64,000 nucleotides of DNA. It comes from Desulfovibrio sp. JY. Its GTDB lineage: Bacteria; Desulfobacterota; Desulfovibrionia; Desulfovibrionales; Desulfovibrionaceae. Of the stretch, positions 43,412-52,375 are shown piece by piece; within the stretch, counting starts at the first letter, position 1, and the number at the start of each line of letters is the position of its first letter. A program made the position numbers and the translations under genes. The notes under the pieces were generated by a model, which worked only from the letters and a program-made list of their open reading frames with translations, was not told the origin of the DNA and did not search any database. The stretch is taken from the NCBI GenBank assembly GCA_021730285.1, contig CP082962.1, positions 248,001-312,000 on the forward strand, in the 5' to 3' direction.

Positions 43412-44407
43412 TCAGTCTTTTTTCGGGGCGGTATGCGTCGCGGACGCTTCGTCCGAACGCGGGTGGGCCTTGTCGTAGACCTGCATGATGCGGGCAAGTT
43501 CGAGGTGGGTGTAACGCTGGGTGGTGGAAAGGCGCGCGTGGCCGAGCAGTTCCTGGACGCTGCGCATGTCGGCCCCGGATTCGAGCAGATGGGTGGCGAA
43601 ACTGTGGCGCAGCATGTGGGGGTGGGTGTGCTTGGCGATACCGGCGGCTTTGGCCAGGGCATCGACGATGCGCGCCGCCTGCCGGCGGTTGAGCCTGCCG
43701 CCGCGCGAGCCCAGGAAAAACGCCTGTTCGCGCGGATCGGGCGCGAATTCCGCCCGGCGCATGGCGTATTCCCGCAACCGCTCCCGGGAGGCGTCGCTTA
43801 GGGGGGCGAGGCGCTCCTTGCCGCCCTTGCCGTAGACCCGGGCCACACCCTGGGCGATACTCACGTCGTCGAGGTCGAGCCCCACGGCCTCGGCCACGCG
43901 AAGCCCGGAGCCGTAGAGCAGTTCGGCCAGGGCCAGATCGCGGCAGGCCTCGCGCGAGCCGTCGGCGGCCGGCGTGCCGGGGCTCGGCGTGACCAGGGCC
44001 ACGGCCTCGTCCACATTGAGCGCCTTGGGCTGGCGCTTTTCCGTCTTGGGGTTTTTGAGCCCGGCCAGGGGATCGACTTCCACCAGCTTCCTGCGCAGCA
44101 TGTAGCGGAAAAAGCCGCGCAAGGCCGAGAGCTTGCGCCCCATGGACGTCTTGGCCTCGCGGCGGCGATGCAGCTCGGCCAGAAACCCCCGGCCATGTTC
44201 CCGGGTCACTTGCCCGGGCTGGCCGAGGCTGAGGCCCCGGCCATGCAAAAAAAACTCGAACTGGTCCAGATCCACGCCATAGGCGGCCAGCGTGGCCGGG
44301 GAGTAGCCTTTTTCGGCCGCGAGGTAGTCGAGAAAACCGACCACGGTCTCCGGTCGGGCCGTCGCGCCGGGCGCGTCCGGTTCAGCCTTGCCGCTTGTCG
44401 AGGACAT
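43412..44407 (-). CDS. xerC: Tyrosine recombinase XerC-like
   Basis: This 331-residue protein has the SAM-like core-binding domain (about 20-105) and the catalytic domain with all six active-site positions: R170 in GSGLRVAE, K194 in KGGKER, H264 and R267 in HMLRHSFATHLL, H290 in LLGHARL and nucleophile Y299. It matches the chromosomal XerC/XerD type that resolves chromosome dimers at dif in the cytoplasm. A second Xer is not in view. It overlaps the upstream REC-GGDEF gene by 26 bp at the end of an operon. Confidence 0.9.
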   Translation of the reverse strand: MSSTSGKAEPDAPGATARPETVVGFLDYLAAEKGYSPATLAAYGVDLDQFEFFLHGRGLSLGQPGQVTREHGRGFLAELHRRREAKTSMGRKLSALRGFFRYMLRRKLVEVDPLAGLKNPKTEKRQPKALNVDEAVALVTPSPGTPAADGSREACRDLALAELLYGSGLRVAEAVGLDLDDVSIAQGVARVYGKGGKERLAPLSDASRERLREYAMRRAEFAPDPREQAFFLGSRGGRLNRRQAARIVDALAKAAGIAKHTHPHMLRHSFATHLLESGADMRSVQELLGHARLSTTQRYTHLELARIMQVYDKAHPRSDEASATHTAPKKD

Positions 44408-45344
44408 AGCAGCTCCGGGGATTTTCCTTGGCCTTCTTCTTGAGCGTCATGGCCATCTGCGAGGCTTCGCCGTAGTGGGTGAGCCGGCCGTCGCGGTTGA
44501 ATATCACGGCAATGGAGATGGCCATGAGCGGAAAGGACCTGCGGTTGCCCTCGCGGTCCGTGGACAGGATGAAACCGCGCTCGCGGTCCTCGGCGTCGTA
44601 GAAATGGGGCACGATGTCGTCGAAGCTGGCCACCACGGCCTTGCAGGCCTCCTCCACCCGGTCCGTCGGCAGGATGAAGACGAAGTCGTCCCCGCCGACA
44701 TGGCCCACAAAGGCCTTCTGCCCGCCCACGGTCCGCACGGTGTTGACGATGATGCGCGCCGTCATCATGAGGATTTCGTCACCCCGGGAAAAGCCGTACT
44801 TGTCGTTGAACGACTTGAAGTAGTCGAGGTCGGCGTAGGCCAGGGCGAAATCCTCCTTGCGCTCGATCAGTTCCTGGATACGGCCGATGATCGAGGTGTT
44901 GCCCGGCAGCTTGGTCAGGGGATTGGCGTCGAGGGACCGCGAGGCCCGGGCCAGGGTCAACGACACCCGGGCCCGCAGCATGGCGGCGTCGAGGGGCCGG
45001 GTGAGCAGTTCGTCGACCTCCGTGGCGCACCAGTCGATGTCCCGGCCGGCCAGCGCCGCCTCGTCCATGACCAGAGCCACCGGCATCTGCCGGTAGACGT
45101 TTTCGCTTTTGACCATGGCCACGAGATCGAGCCCCGGGATGTCGGTAAGCTTCTGGTCCACCACGAGCAGGTCCGGCGGGTCGTTGAACAGGTGCTCGAT
45201 GGCCCCCCGGCCGCGCGGCCGGTCGAACAGCTCGATCTCGGCCGGGGTGAACGCCTGGCCGAAAAGGGCCATCAAATCCTGATCGGGGCTTAGGACCATG
45301 ATCTTCTGGGGCCTGGGGAAAAGGCAAAGAGGGGTGTCTGGCAT
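44382..45344 (-). CDS. Receiver-GGDEF protein with GGDDF signature
   Basis: This 320-residue protein has an N-terminal receiver-like domain (about 12-130, D63 in LLVVDQKLTDIPG) and a GGDEF domain (about 140-315). The substrate-binding helix is intact (ADLDYFKSFNDKYGFSRGDEIL), but the signature is GGDDF (217-221) rather than GGDEF/GGEEF, and the RxxD inhibitory site is absent (QKAFVGHV precedes it). It may still make c-di-GMP, or act as a receptor. The start is 6 bp after the HDOD stop, within the cpoB-dprA-xerC operon. Confidence 0.88.
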   Translation of the reverse strand: MPDTPLCLFPRPQKIMVLSPDQDLMALFGQAFTPAEIELFDRPRGRGAIEHLFNDPPDLLVVDQKLTDIPGLDLVAMVKSENVYRQMPVALVMDEAALAGRDIDWCATEVDELLTRPLDAAMLRARVSLTLARASRSLDANPLTKLPGNTSIIGRIQELIERKEDFALAYADLDYFKSFNDKYGFSRGDEILMMTARIIVNTVRTVGGQKAFVGHVGGDDFVFILPTDRVEEACKAVVASFDDIVPHFYDAEDRERGFILSTDREGNRRSFPLMAISIAVIFNRDGRLTHYGEASQMAMTLKKKAKENPRSCYVLDKRQG

Positions 45345-45350
45345 GGCGGA

Positions 45351-46190
45351 TCAGGTGAACGACAGGTCGGCGATCTCCACGAACTGCTCGCACAGATGAT
45401 CCAGGAGCTTCTCGACGTGGGCGGGTTTGAGCTTCAAAATCTTGAGCGCCTCGGGTTGCAGGTAGGTGGCCCCCACATCGCCGGAAAAACCGTATTCGAA
45501 AACCCGGACCATGAAATCGCCCAGATGCACGACGCTGGCCATTTCGGGGTACAGGCTCGCCAGGTGGGGCTTGTGGTGGTAGGTGAGCCCTTCCTTGATG
45601 TTGGCCGGCAGCTTCCAGTGCCCGGCCAGCCAGGCGTTGATGCGGTCATGGCCGAAGCCCATCACCTCGCGTTCGGCCTCGAGGTAGTAGCAGTCGCGCT
45701 CGGCCACCACCCGCTCGATCTCGGGCTTGAGGTCCGGCAGCTGGACCGTGGCCACCACCTTGCCGAGGTCGTGCAGCAGCCCGGCCACGGAATACTCCTC
45801 CGCATCCTTGAAGCCGAGCATCCGCGCCGTGGTCCCGCAGGCCATGGCGCAGCCCAGGCTGTGCTCCCAGAGCCCGACCATGTTTTCGGTCATGACCTCG
45901 AAAACCGAGGTGGACACGATGATCGAGCGCAGGACGTTGAAGCCCAAAAGCACGAGGGCGTGGCCGATGGAGCTGATGCGGCCGGGAAAGCCGTAGACCG
46001 GCGAATTGACCATCTTGAGGACCTTGGCCGAAAGCACCTGATCCATGCTGATGAGCTTGGCCACCTGTTCGGTGGTGGAGTCCGGACGCTCGACGAGCTT
46101 GCTCACCTCTTCGAGCACCTTGGGCAGGGTGGGCAGGTCGCGCACGGCCAGGATGCGGTCCTTGCGCTCGGTGCGCAGGTCCTCGCTCAT
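45351..46190 (-). CDS. HDOD domain signalling protein
   Basis: This 279-residue protein is a single HDOD domain (about 12-215): LPTLPKVLEEVSKLV, KLISMDQVLSAKVLKMVNSPVYG, ISSIGHALVLLGFNVLRSIIV, and the HD-like AGLLHDLGKVV. The second half retains GFGHDRINAWLAGHW and a YHHKPH. HDOD proteins are cytoplasmic regulators often linked to c-di-GMP networks, competence and DNA metabolism. Its ATG overlaps the stop of the preceding small gene by four bases (ATGA). Confidence 0.92.
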   Translation of the reverse strand: MSEDLRTERKDRILAVRDLPTLPKVLEEVSKLVERPDSTTEQVAKLISMDQVLSAKVLKMVNSPVYGFPGRISSIGHALVLLGFNVLRSIIVSTSVFEVMTENMVGLWEHSLGCAMACGTTARMLGFKDAEEYSVAGLLHDLGKVVATVQLPDLKPEIERVVAERDCYYLEAEREVMGFGHDRINAWLAGHWKLPANIKEGLTYHHKPHLASLYPEMASVVHLGDFMVRVFEYGFSGDVGATYLQPEALKILKLKPAHVEKLLDHLCEQFVEIADLSFT

Positions 46191-46633
46191 TTCGCGGCCC
46201 TCTTGCCCTTGGCCGCCGGGGCGGACGCTTCAGCCGGCGGCTGGTCGGGCGCGGGGGCTGCCGTTGCGGCTTCCTTGGCCGCCTTGGCCGCCGCGGCCGC
46301 CGCAATCATGGCCGCGCTGGAGGCCGCCTTCATGTGGAAATAGTTGTCCAAAAGCCGCCGGATCTGCCCCATCCACTTGTCGTCGGGATATTTGCGGAAC
46401 AAAAAGGGGATGCGCTCGATGCGCTTGTCGAACGACGACGCGCCGCCCGGTCCGTCGAGACTGATCGGTTCGCCCTCGACCACCAGATGGTCCACGCCCA
46501 TGGACTCGAAACGGGAAAGCAGGCTTTCGGAAATTTCGGAGCCGGCGGCGGCCACGGCGATGCCGTCGGCCCTGGCCACGGGCTTGGCCAGAATCATACC
46601 CGGCCGCGCCAGGTTGAGCGGGATTTTCTGCAT
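46187..46633 (-). CDS. Small HD-GYP-associated-type protein (148 aa)
   Basis: The ATG at 46633 lies just after the dprA stop. The first about 50 residues (LARPGMILAKPVARADGIAVAAAG, SLLSRFESMGVDHLVVEG) resemble the short module that precedes HD-GYP or HDOD domains. A middle part (FDKRIERIPFLFRKYPDD, IRRLLDNYFHMKAA) and a low-complexity Ala/Pro/Lys tail of about 45 residues follow. It is encoded directly before the HDOD protein with a four-base overlap, so it may be a split-off partner of that protein. Function is unknown. Confidence 0.78.
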   Translation of the reverse strand: MQKIPLNLARPGMILAKPVARADGIAVAAAGSEISESLLSRFESMGVDHLVVEGEPISLDGPGGASSFDKRIERIPFLFRKYPDDKWMGQIRRLLDNYFHMKAASSAAMIAAAAAAKAAKEAATAAPAPDQPPAEASAPAAKGKRAAK

Positions 46634-46641
46634 GGATCGCG

Positions 46642-47919
46642 TTACCCTTCCACTTCCCGGGTGTAGTACATGCCCGGCCATTTCCGCACAAGGCCCTTCA
46701 TCTCCAACAGCACCAGGGCCTGGCTCAGCGGGCCGGAAGCGGTCTCGAGCGTCCGGGCCAGGGCGTCGATGTGGCGCTTGCTGCCGTCGGCCAAGAGCTT
46801 CACAATCCCGGCCTCGAGCGGCGGAAGGTCCGGCGGCGAAGCGGTCGGGGCAACGGGCGATTCGGGCGGCGTGGGCGAAGCGGGCTTGGATTTCGGGGCG
46901 GCGGGCGGCGCGGGACGCGGCGCGGACTGGCGTTTCGAAACGGCGGGTGGCGCGGGACGCGGCGGCGCGGGGCGCGGCCTGTCCACGAAGGCGGCCAGCT
47001 CCCGGGCCAGGGCGGTCACGATGTCCTCGGCCGTCTGCACGAGTCTGGCTCCCTGGCCGATCAGCGCGTGGCAGCCGGCATAGGTGGGCAGGTTGACCGG
47101 CCCGGGCAGGGCGAAGACCTCGCGTCCCTGGTCCAGGGCCAGCCGGGCGGTGATGAGGCTGCCCGAGCGGGCCGCCGCCTCCACCACCATGACCCCGAGA
47201 GACAGCCCGGCGATGATGCGGTTGCGGATGGGAAAATTCTGGGACTGGGGCGGCGTGCCCGGGGGAAATTCGCTGATGATGGCGCCATCGGCCGCAAGCG
47301 CGCGCCAGACGTCGAGGTTGGCGTCGGGATAGACCAGGTCGAGCCCGGTGCCGCACACGGCAATGGAGCGCCCGGGCCCGGTCAGCCCGCCGAGGTGGGC
47401 CTGGCGGTCGATGCCATAGGCCAGCCCGGACACCACGGTGATGCCGCTGGCGGCAAGCCCGGCGGCGATTTCATGGGCGGCGGCGAAGCCGTAGCGCGAA
47501 CACTGTCTGGCCCCGACCATGGCCACGCAGGGACCGGAGAGCAGCCGCGCCTCGCCGACGACGTAGAGGACCACGGGCGGATCGGGCAAATCGCGCAGCC
47601 GGGCCGGGTAGGCCGGATGGAAATAGGGCAGGGGCAAAAGGCCCTTGGCGGCGGCGGCTTCGATCTCCCGCTGCGCAGCGGCGGTGGAGACGCCCCGGGC
47701 CAGACCCGCCGCGACCGCGTCGTCGCAAAGCCCCTGGGGACCGAAGCTGCGCACGTCGGCCAGCGCGGCGGCGGCGGAATCGTAGCGGTCGAAAATGCGT
47801 TTCCAGGTCCGGGGGCCGATGCCGGGGGCATGGCGCAGGCGCAGGCAAGCCCCGAGTTCGGTCAAAAACGCGTCATCGCCCGTCCAGGCGGTATCGGGCG
47901 CGACCGGCTCGTTGGTCAT
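46642..47919 (-). CDS. dprA: DNA processing protein DprA
   Basis: This 425-residue protein has an N-terminal SAM/HhH segment (about 25-75), the Rossmann core (about 95-310) with VAMVGARQCSRYG, SGLAYGIDRQAHLGGL, IAVCGTGLDLVYP, FPIRNRIIAGLS and EAAARSGSLITARLALDQGREVFALPG, and a winged-helix C-terminus (about 365-425) after a Pro/Ala linker. DprA loads RecA onto incoming single-stranded DNA during natural transformation. It overlaps the upstream cpoB gene by four bases. Confidence 0.95.
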   Translation of the reverse strand: MTNEPVAPDTAWTGDDAFLTELGACLRLRHAPGIGPRTWKRIFDRYDSAAAALADVRSFGPQGLCDDAVAAGLARGVSTAAAQREIEAAAAKGLLPLPYFHPAYPARLRDLPDPPVVLYVVGEARLLSGPCVAMVGARQCSRYGFAAAHEIAAGLAASGITVVSGLAYGIDRQAHLGGLTGPGRSIAVCGTGLDLVYPDANLDVWRALAADGAIISEFPPGTPPQSQNFPIRNRIIAGLSLGVMVVEAAARSGSLITARLALDQGREVFALPGPVNLPTYAGCHALIGQGARLVQTAEDIVTALARELAAFVDRPRPAPPRPAPPAVSKRQSAPRPAPPAAPKSKPASPTPPESPVAPTASPPDLPPLEAGIVKLLADGSKRHIDALARTLETASGPLSQALVLLEMKGLVRKWPGMYYTREVEG

Positions 47920-49184
47920 TTGGGCAGGGATTGGAGTTTCTGGCGAACAAGACCGGCCAGTTCCGCTTTGGGGTAATCCTTGAGATACCGTTCGTAGGAA
48001 GCCCTGGCGGCGGCCGTATCCCCGGCCTTCTCCTGGGCCATGGCCATCTTGTACAGAGCATCGGCGGCCTTGCCGTGCCCGGGCCAGCCCTTGGCCACCT
48101 TCTCGAAGTCGTCGATGGCGGTCTTGTAGTCGCCGGAGGAAAAAGCCCCCTCCCCCACCCAGTAGAGGGCATTGGGGGCCAGCGGGCTGTTGGGATTGGC
48201 GGCCAGAAACTGTTCGAAGGCGGTCTTGGCCGCTTTGGCGTTGCCGTTTATGGCCAGCTGCAAGGCCCTGTTGTAGGCGTCCTTTTCGGCCGGGGAAGCG
48301 GTTTCGGCATACCCGCCCGGGCCTGAGCCGCCGACGGTCGGGGCCGGCTTGGGGGACGGCTCGGGGGCCGTTGCGGCAGGCGTGGCCGCAGGCGAGACCG
48401 GCGGAGCGGCAGGCTCCGTGGGAGCGGGCGCTGCCGTGGCGGTGGCCGGCGGACCGGCCGCCGCGCCTGCCGGTCCGGCGACAGGCGGCGTCTGGGGCGG
48501 TTGCGCGATCGTCGCGGCCGGCTTTTTCTCCGCTGCCGTTACTGGCAACGGCGGGGTGGCGGGAGGCGTGGCCGCCGTGGCGACCTTGTCGGCGGCAATG
48601 GCGGCTTCGGGCGTGGTCGGCGCTTCGGCCGGTCCCACCCGGCCATAGCCGTGACGCCCCTTGGGCGCGTTCACCCGGGGCGAAGGCTGGGACCTGGCCG
48701 GCGGCACATTGCCGAGCGGCGGCATGGGGATGCCCTCCCCGGCCAGGGGCTGGGTGCGCTCCGGCTTCGCCGGCTGGCCCGGGGGGGGCGGCGCGGAAAC
48801 TTCCGGCGTTTGCCCGGGCTGGGGAGACGCTGGTGGAGACGCGGGCGCGCCTGCGGGCGAAGCCCCGGGATTGACGAACCCCATGCCCAGGGCGCTGCCC
48901 TGGGGCACGGCCACCTCCGGGGTCTTCACGCCCTGGGCGTGGAGCGCGGCCTGGATTTCACCGACCCGTTTGGCCAGGATGGCCAACTGACCGTCATTGT
49001 GGGTCTGGCGCTTTTCCAAATCCTTGAGCGTCGCCTCAGCTTTCTCCAGGGACGACTCCACCGCCTTGAGACGAAAATCATCGCTCCCTTTGCCCACGCG
49101 CAACGTATTGCCCGGCCCGCATGCAGCAAGCAGGCAGGAGACACAGATGGCCGTAGCCGCCGTAACAAGACGTTTTCCGCTCAT
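47916..49184 (-). CDS. CpoB/YbgF-like TPR lipoprotein
   Basis: This 422-residue protein has a lipoprotein signal (LLAACGPG, Cys near residue 22) and a coiled coil (about 40-85, LEKAEATLKDLEKRQTHND). A long Pro/Ala/Thr low-complexity stretch (about 90-295) follows, then three TPR units (YNRALQLAINGNAKAAKTAF, APNALYWVGEGAFSSGDYK, ADALYKMAMAQEKAGD). Coiled coil plus terminal TPRs is the CpoB/YbgF pattern; CpoB works with the Tol-Pal system at the division site. No tol genes are adjacent. It is the first gene of an overlapping minus operon. Confidence 0.83.
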   Translation of the reverse strand: MSGKRLVTAATAICVSCLLAACGPGNTLRVGKGSDDFRLKAVESSLEKAEATLKDLEKRQTHNDGQLAILAKRVGEIQAALHAQGVKTPEVAVPQGSALGMGFVNPGASPAGAPASPPASPQPGQTPEVSAPPPPGQPAKPERTQPLAGEGIPMPPLGNVPPARSQPSPRVNAPKGRHGYGRVGPAEAPTTPEAAIAADKVATAATPPATPPLPVTAAEKKPAATIAQPPQTPPVAGPAGAAAGPPATATAAPAPTEPAAPPVSPAATPAATAPEPSPKPAPTVGGSGPGGYAETASPAEKDAYNRALQLAINGNAKAAKTAFEQFLAANPNSPLAPNALYWVGEGAFSSGDYKTAIDDFEKVAKGWPGHGKAADALYKMAMAQEKAGDTAAARASYERYLKDYPKAELAGLVRQKLQSLPK

Positions 49185-49418
49185 GTCGCAATGCAGGGAT
49201 AAAGAGTTGGCAACCCATTCAAGTTCCGCCAGAAACTACGTCAGGGGGGCGCGTTGCGCAAGCCGATTTTGCGACGCGGTCTTCACTGTGCGTCTGTTTG
49301 TTGCATCCGACAGGAATTTAGGGCAAAAGCCGACGGCAAGGCGTGGCGTTTCACGGCGTCATGCCTGCTTTGCGCCATCCCCGCGCCAACCCCGACTCCA
49401 CAAAGGAGAACGCTCCTC

Positions 49419-50375
49419 ATGACCGAGGCCATCCCCATCGCAATCTTCTGGGCGGTCATGTTCCTTTTGGCCTTGCATCTGGGACTGGCCCTGGCCGCCG
49501 CCTCGGTGCCGGCCATCACCTCCCTGACGGGCCTGCACAAAACCAAGCGGCTGAAAATATTCATCGATAAATTCGGCCAACAGGCTTCCACCTTTGCCCT
49601 GCTCGGCGGATTGTGGGTCTTCGTGATCGTTTGCGCGGCCCTGGCGGCGCTGTGGTTCCTCTTGCCCGAAAAGGCCCCCTACGTCTGCGGCATCCCCCTG
49701 CCCCTGGCCGCCGTGGCCGGCCCCATTCTCCTTGGCGCGGCCGTCTTTCTCGCCTACCGGGGCCTTTGGCAGCGCCTCAAGACAAATAAATCCCTGCACG
49801 CGGTCATCGGGCTTTCGGCCACGGTGCTGCTCTGGGTCGCCTTTTACACCGGCCTGGCCAGCCTGCGCCCCCTAAGCCTCGCCCTTCCCGCCCCGACCGG
49901 CCCCGAATTCCTGTTGCCGCCGGCCGGTTCCCTGTTCTGGCGGCTGCTCGTGCTCGGCATCGCCTTGTCCGTGGCCCTGGCCGGCATCTTCACCGGAGCC
50001 TGGCTGGTCTGGCGGCGCAACAAGGACGATTTCGGCCGCGACTACTACAACTTCACCCTGCGCCTGACGGCTCGGATCGGCTTTTTGGGCCAGATCGCCG
50101 CCCTGGCCGCCATGGCCTGGCTGGTGCTCGGCTTCGTGCCCCTGGTCGGCGAAATTTCCAACCGCCTGACCATCGCCGTGGCCCTCTACGGCACCGGCAC
50201 GCTTTTCACCCTCGTCTGCCTCGGCGTGGTCATGCCCCAGGAAAACGCCCTGCGCCATAAACTCATGCTGGCCGTGGCCTTCCTGACCACCCTTGCGGCC
50301 CTCACCGGCCTTTTCGCCGGCCTGACGACGATCTTTTTCCCGGCCGTTTTCACGGCCCCGGTGCCGCTTCCGTGA
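49419..50375 (+). CDS. Polytopic membrane protein of unknown function
   Basis: The ATG at 49419 follows AAAGGAGAACGCTCCTC. The 318-residue product has about eight hydrophobic helices and few charged residues outside short loops. The first helix contains HLGLALAAASVPAITS, with a His that could bind a cofactor. A basic loop KTKRLKIFIDKFGQQAS follows. The pattern faintly recalls quinol-oxidase-like or heme-binding membrane proteins, but I do not recognise the family. A 234-bp divergent gap separates it from cpoB. Confidence 0.78.
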   Translation: MTEAIPIAIFWAVMFLLALHLGLALAAASVPAITSLTGLHKTKRLKIFIDKFGQQASTFALLGGLWVFVIVCAALAALWFLLPEKAPYVCGIPLPLAAVAGPILLGAAVFLAYRGLWQRLKTNKSLHAVIGLSATVLLWVAFYTGLASLRPLSLALPAPTGPEFLLPPAGSLFWRLLVLGIALSVALAGIFTGAWLVWRRNKDDFGRDYYNFTLRLTARIGFLGQIAALAAMAWLVLGFVPLVGEISNRLTIAVALYGTGTLFTLVCLGVVMPQENALRHKLMLAVAFLTTLAALTGLFAGLTTIFFPAVFTAPVPLP

Positions 50376-50450
50376 ACTTCGCGTGACGCCTCCGTTCGCC
50401 CAAGCGTCACATCCGTGGGCTATTCCTTGCCAAAAAGTAAGGAGCATCCC

Positions 50451-51836
50451 ATGCCCGCACGTCCCCTCGCCATCGCCCTGGCCGCGATCCTGACCGCCAC
50501 CAGCGCCCTGGCCGCCCAGGCCCCGACCGTGCAGAAATACACGGTCGAGGCCCCCCAATCGACCAATATCCCGGCCCCGGCCAGCCTGGCCAAGGCCTTC
50601 CCGAACGGCTTTCCCCTGGGGCTCGGCTCCGGCGTGGTCTTCGCCGGCAAGGACGCCGACGGCTCCATCGTGCTCTACGCCGTGGGCGATCGCGGCCCCA
50701 ACGCCGACGCGCCCGACTACGTTCCCACCCCCGGGGCCAAGCCCGAACCGGCGAAAATCTTTCCCGCCCCGGGTTACACCCCGTCCCTGGCCAAGCTGCG
50801 CGTCAAGGACGGCAAGGTGGAAGTCCTCGCCATCACGCCGCTTTTGACCGCCGACGGCAAGCCCATCTCCGGCCGCCCCCTGCCCAAAGGCAGCGTGGGC
50901 AGCACCGGCGAAACGCCGCTGGCCGCCGACCTGTCCGTGCTGCCCACGGACACCAACGGCCTGGATACCGAAGGCATCGCCATGGCCCCGGACGGCAGCC
51001 TGTGGCTGTGCGACGAATACGGCCCGTTTCTGGTCCACGTCGATGCCGCCACCGGGAAAATCATCAAGAAATACGGCCCCGGCCAGGGACTGCCCGAAAT
51101 CGTGGCCAAGCGGCAGCCCAACCGCGGCTTCGAAGGCGTGGCCGTGACCAAGGACGGCAAGGTCTTCGCCGCCGTGCAGTCGATCCTCGACGTGGACGGC
51201 AAGGTCAAAGCCTCCAAAGCCCCCTTCATCCGCATCGTGGAGCTCGACCCGGCAACCGGCAAGACCCGCATGTTCGGCTATCCCCTGGACAGCGAAGCCT
51301 ACAAGAAAAACGCCGACGCCAAGCTCGGCGACCTGACCGCCATTTCGCCGACCAAACTCCTCACCGTGGAACAAGGCAAAGGCGTGGATAAAAAGATGCG
51401 CAACATCGTCTACGCCATCGACCTGTCCCAGGCCACGGACCTGACCGGCAAAACCGCCCCCGACGGCAAGCCCCTCGAGACCGTCTCCGACCCGGCCGCG
51501 CTGGAAAAACTCGGCGTCAAACTGGCCCAAAAAACCAAAGTGGCCGACCTGCGCGCCCTGGGCTGGAACGCCGAAAAAGCCGAAGGCCTGTCCATCGCCC
51601 CGGATCACAAGACCCTTATCCTCACCTCGGACAACGACTTCGGCATGACCATCAAGCCGAATAACCCGGTCGCCGACAAGGACGGCAAGCCCGTCAAAAA
51701 GCCCGGCGACTACCAGCTCGCCCCCGGCGGGCAACTGTCCCACGACGGCCAACCCGTCCCCACCACCTTCGTCATCACCCCCACCACCGAAAAAACCGAC
51801 CTCTGGGTCCTCACCCTGCCCGAGGCGGTGCGGTAA
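50451..51836 (+). CDS. Secreted phytase-like esterase family protein
   Basis: The ATG at 50451 follows TAAGGAGCATCCC. A signal peptide ends at ALA-A (residue about 20). The 461-residue product is a beta-propeller-like protein with GLGSGVVFAGKDADGSIVLYAVGDRGPNAD, LDTEGIAMAPDGSLWLCDEYGPF, GFEGVAVTKDGKVFAAVQS and AEGLSIAPDHKTLILTSDNDFG. These match the esterase-like/phytase-like family. Members hydrolyse phosphoesters or carboxyl esters in the periplasm; the real substrate is unknown. It is followed by a repeat-rich converging gap. Confidence 0.82.
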   Translation: MPARPLAIALAAILTATSALAAQAPTVQKYTVEAPQSTNIPAPASLAKAFPNGFPLGLGSGVVFAGKDADGSIVLYAVGDRGPNADAPDYVPTPGAKPEPAKIFPAPGYTPSLAKLRVKDGKVEVLAITPLLTADGKPISGRPLPKGSVGSTGETPLAADLSVLPTDTNGLDTEGIAMAPDGSLWLCDEYGPFLVHVDAATGKIIKKYGPGQGLPEIVAKRQPNRGFEGVAVTKDGKVFAAVQSILDVDGKVKASKAPFIRIVELDPATGKTRMFGYPLDSEAYKKNADAKLGDLTAISPTKLLTVEQGKGVDKKMRNIVYAIDLSQATDLTGKTAPDGKPLETVSDPAALEKLGVKLAQKTKVADLRALGWNAEKAEGLSIAPDHKTLILTSDNDFGMTIKPNNPVADKDGKPVKKPGDYQLAPGGQLSHDGQPVPTTFVITPTTEKTDLWVLTLPEAVR

Positions 51837-51992
51837 ACGGGGAAGAGGCGGGGAGGCGAGCAAGCGGGGGCTCCGCCCCCGCCCCCCCGCCGGGAGGCCA
51901 TGGGCCCCCCGGGCCCCCCATCCGGTGTGCTTTGGCCGGGCGGGAGGCCGGGTTGGCTGGCGGAAAGGCGGAGAGCGGAGAGTGGAGAAGAT

Positions 51993-52061
51993 GCAGGCGG
52001 AATTTGTCGGGACGGTGCATGTCGCTTCGCGACAAGCTCGTCCCAAGCAAATTCCGCCTGC
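51993..52061. repeat. 69-nt long hairpin next to repeat copy B
   Basis: The outer arms GCAGGCGGAATTTG and CAAATTCCGCCTGC are perfectly complementary over 14 bp. Inside them a GGGACG/CGTCCC stem and a terminal GTCGCTTCGCGAC hairpin are present. Thymine-rich termination signals are absent, so it looks like a mobile palindromic element or structured RNA rather than a simple terminator. Confidence 0.7.
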
Positions 52062-52122
52062 ACCACGCCGGTCGCCCCTGCGGGGCGACATTCGGAGAAC
52101 ATCTCTTCTTAATTCTCTTAAA

Positions 52123-52217
52123 ATGCGGCGCTTCGCCGCTGGCGCGGTTGTTGCCGCAATCGTGTCCGGCGTCGAGGCGCAACGCGCCTCGTGCCGCCGG
52201 GCCGATTGCGGCAACAA
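52123..52217. repeat. 95-nt structured repeat, copy B
   Basis: It differs from copy A (21335-21429) at one position in the loop region. All stems are intact. Its hairpin tail (52287-52308) has CCGGAGGGC arms in place of CCGGGGGGC, with the partner base also changed. Confidence 0.85.
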
Positions 52218-52375
52218 AACAGAGGACGTCCCCCCCTGCCGCCCAACCCCATGGCCTCCCACCATCCCAACCCGGAAAAGGGAGGTCCGGAGGGCATAAG
52301 CCCTCCGGCGGGGTCCAGGGGCAGAGCCCCTGGCCGCCGGAGGCACCCCTTCCTCCCCTCCTCCCATTCCCTCGC

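Larger units (their letters stand above)
51837..52375. other. 539-bp converging gap packed with hairpins
   Basis: No gene is seen between the phytase-like gene and the adenylate cyclase. It contains a GCGGGGGC hairpin (51864-51882), further C/G-rich modules to about 51935, a 69-nt two-part hairpin (51993-52061), a GTCGCCCC hairpin (52071-52089), structured repeat copy B (52123-52217) and two GC-rich modules (52287-52308, 52315-52333). Confidence 0.8.
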
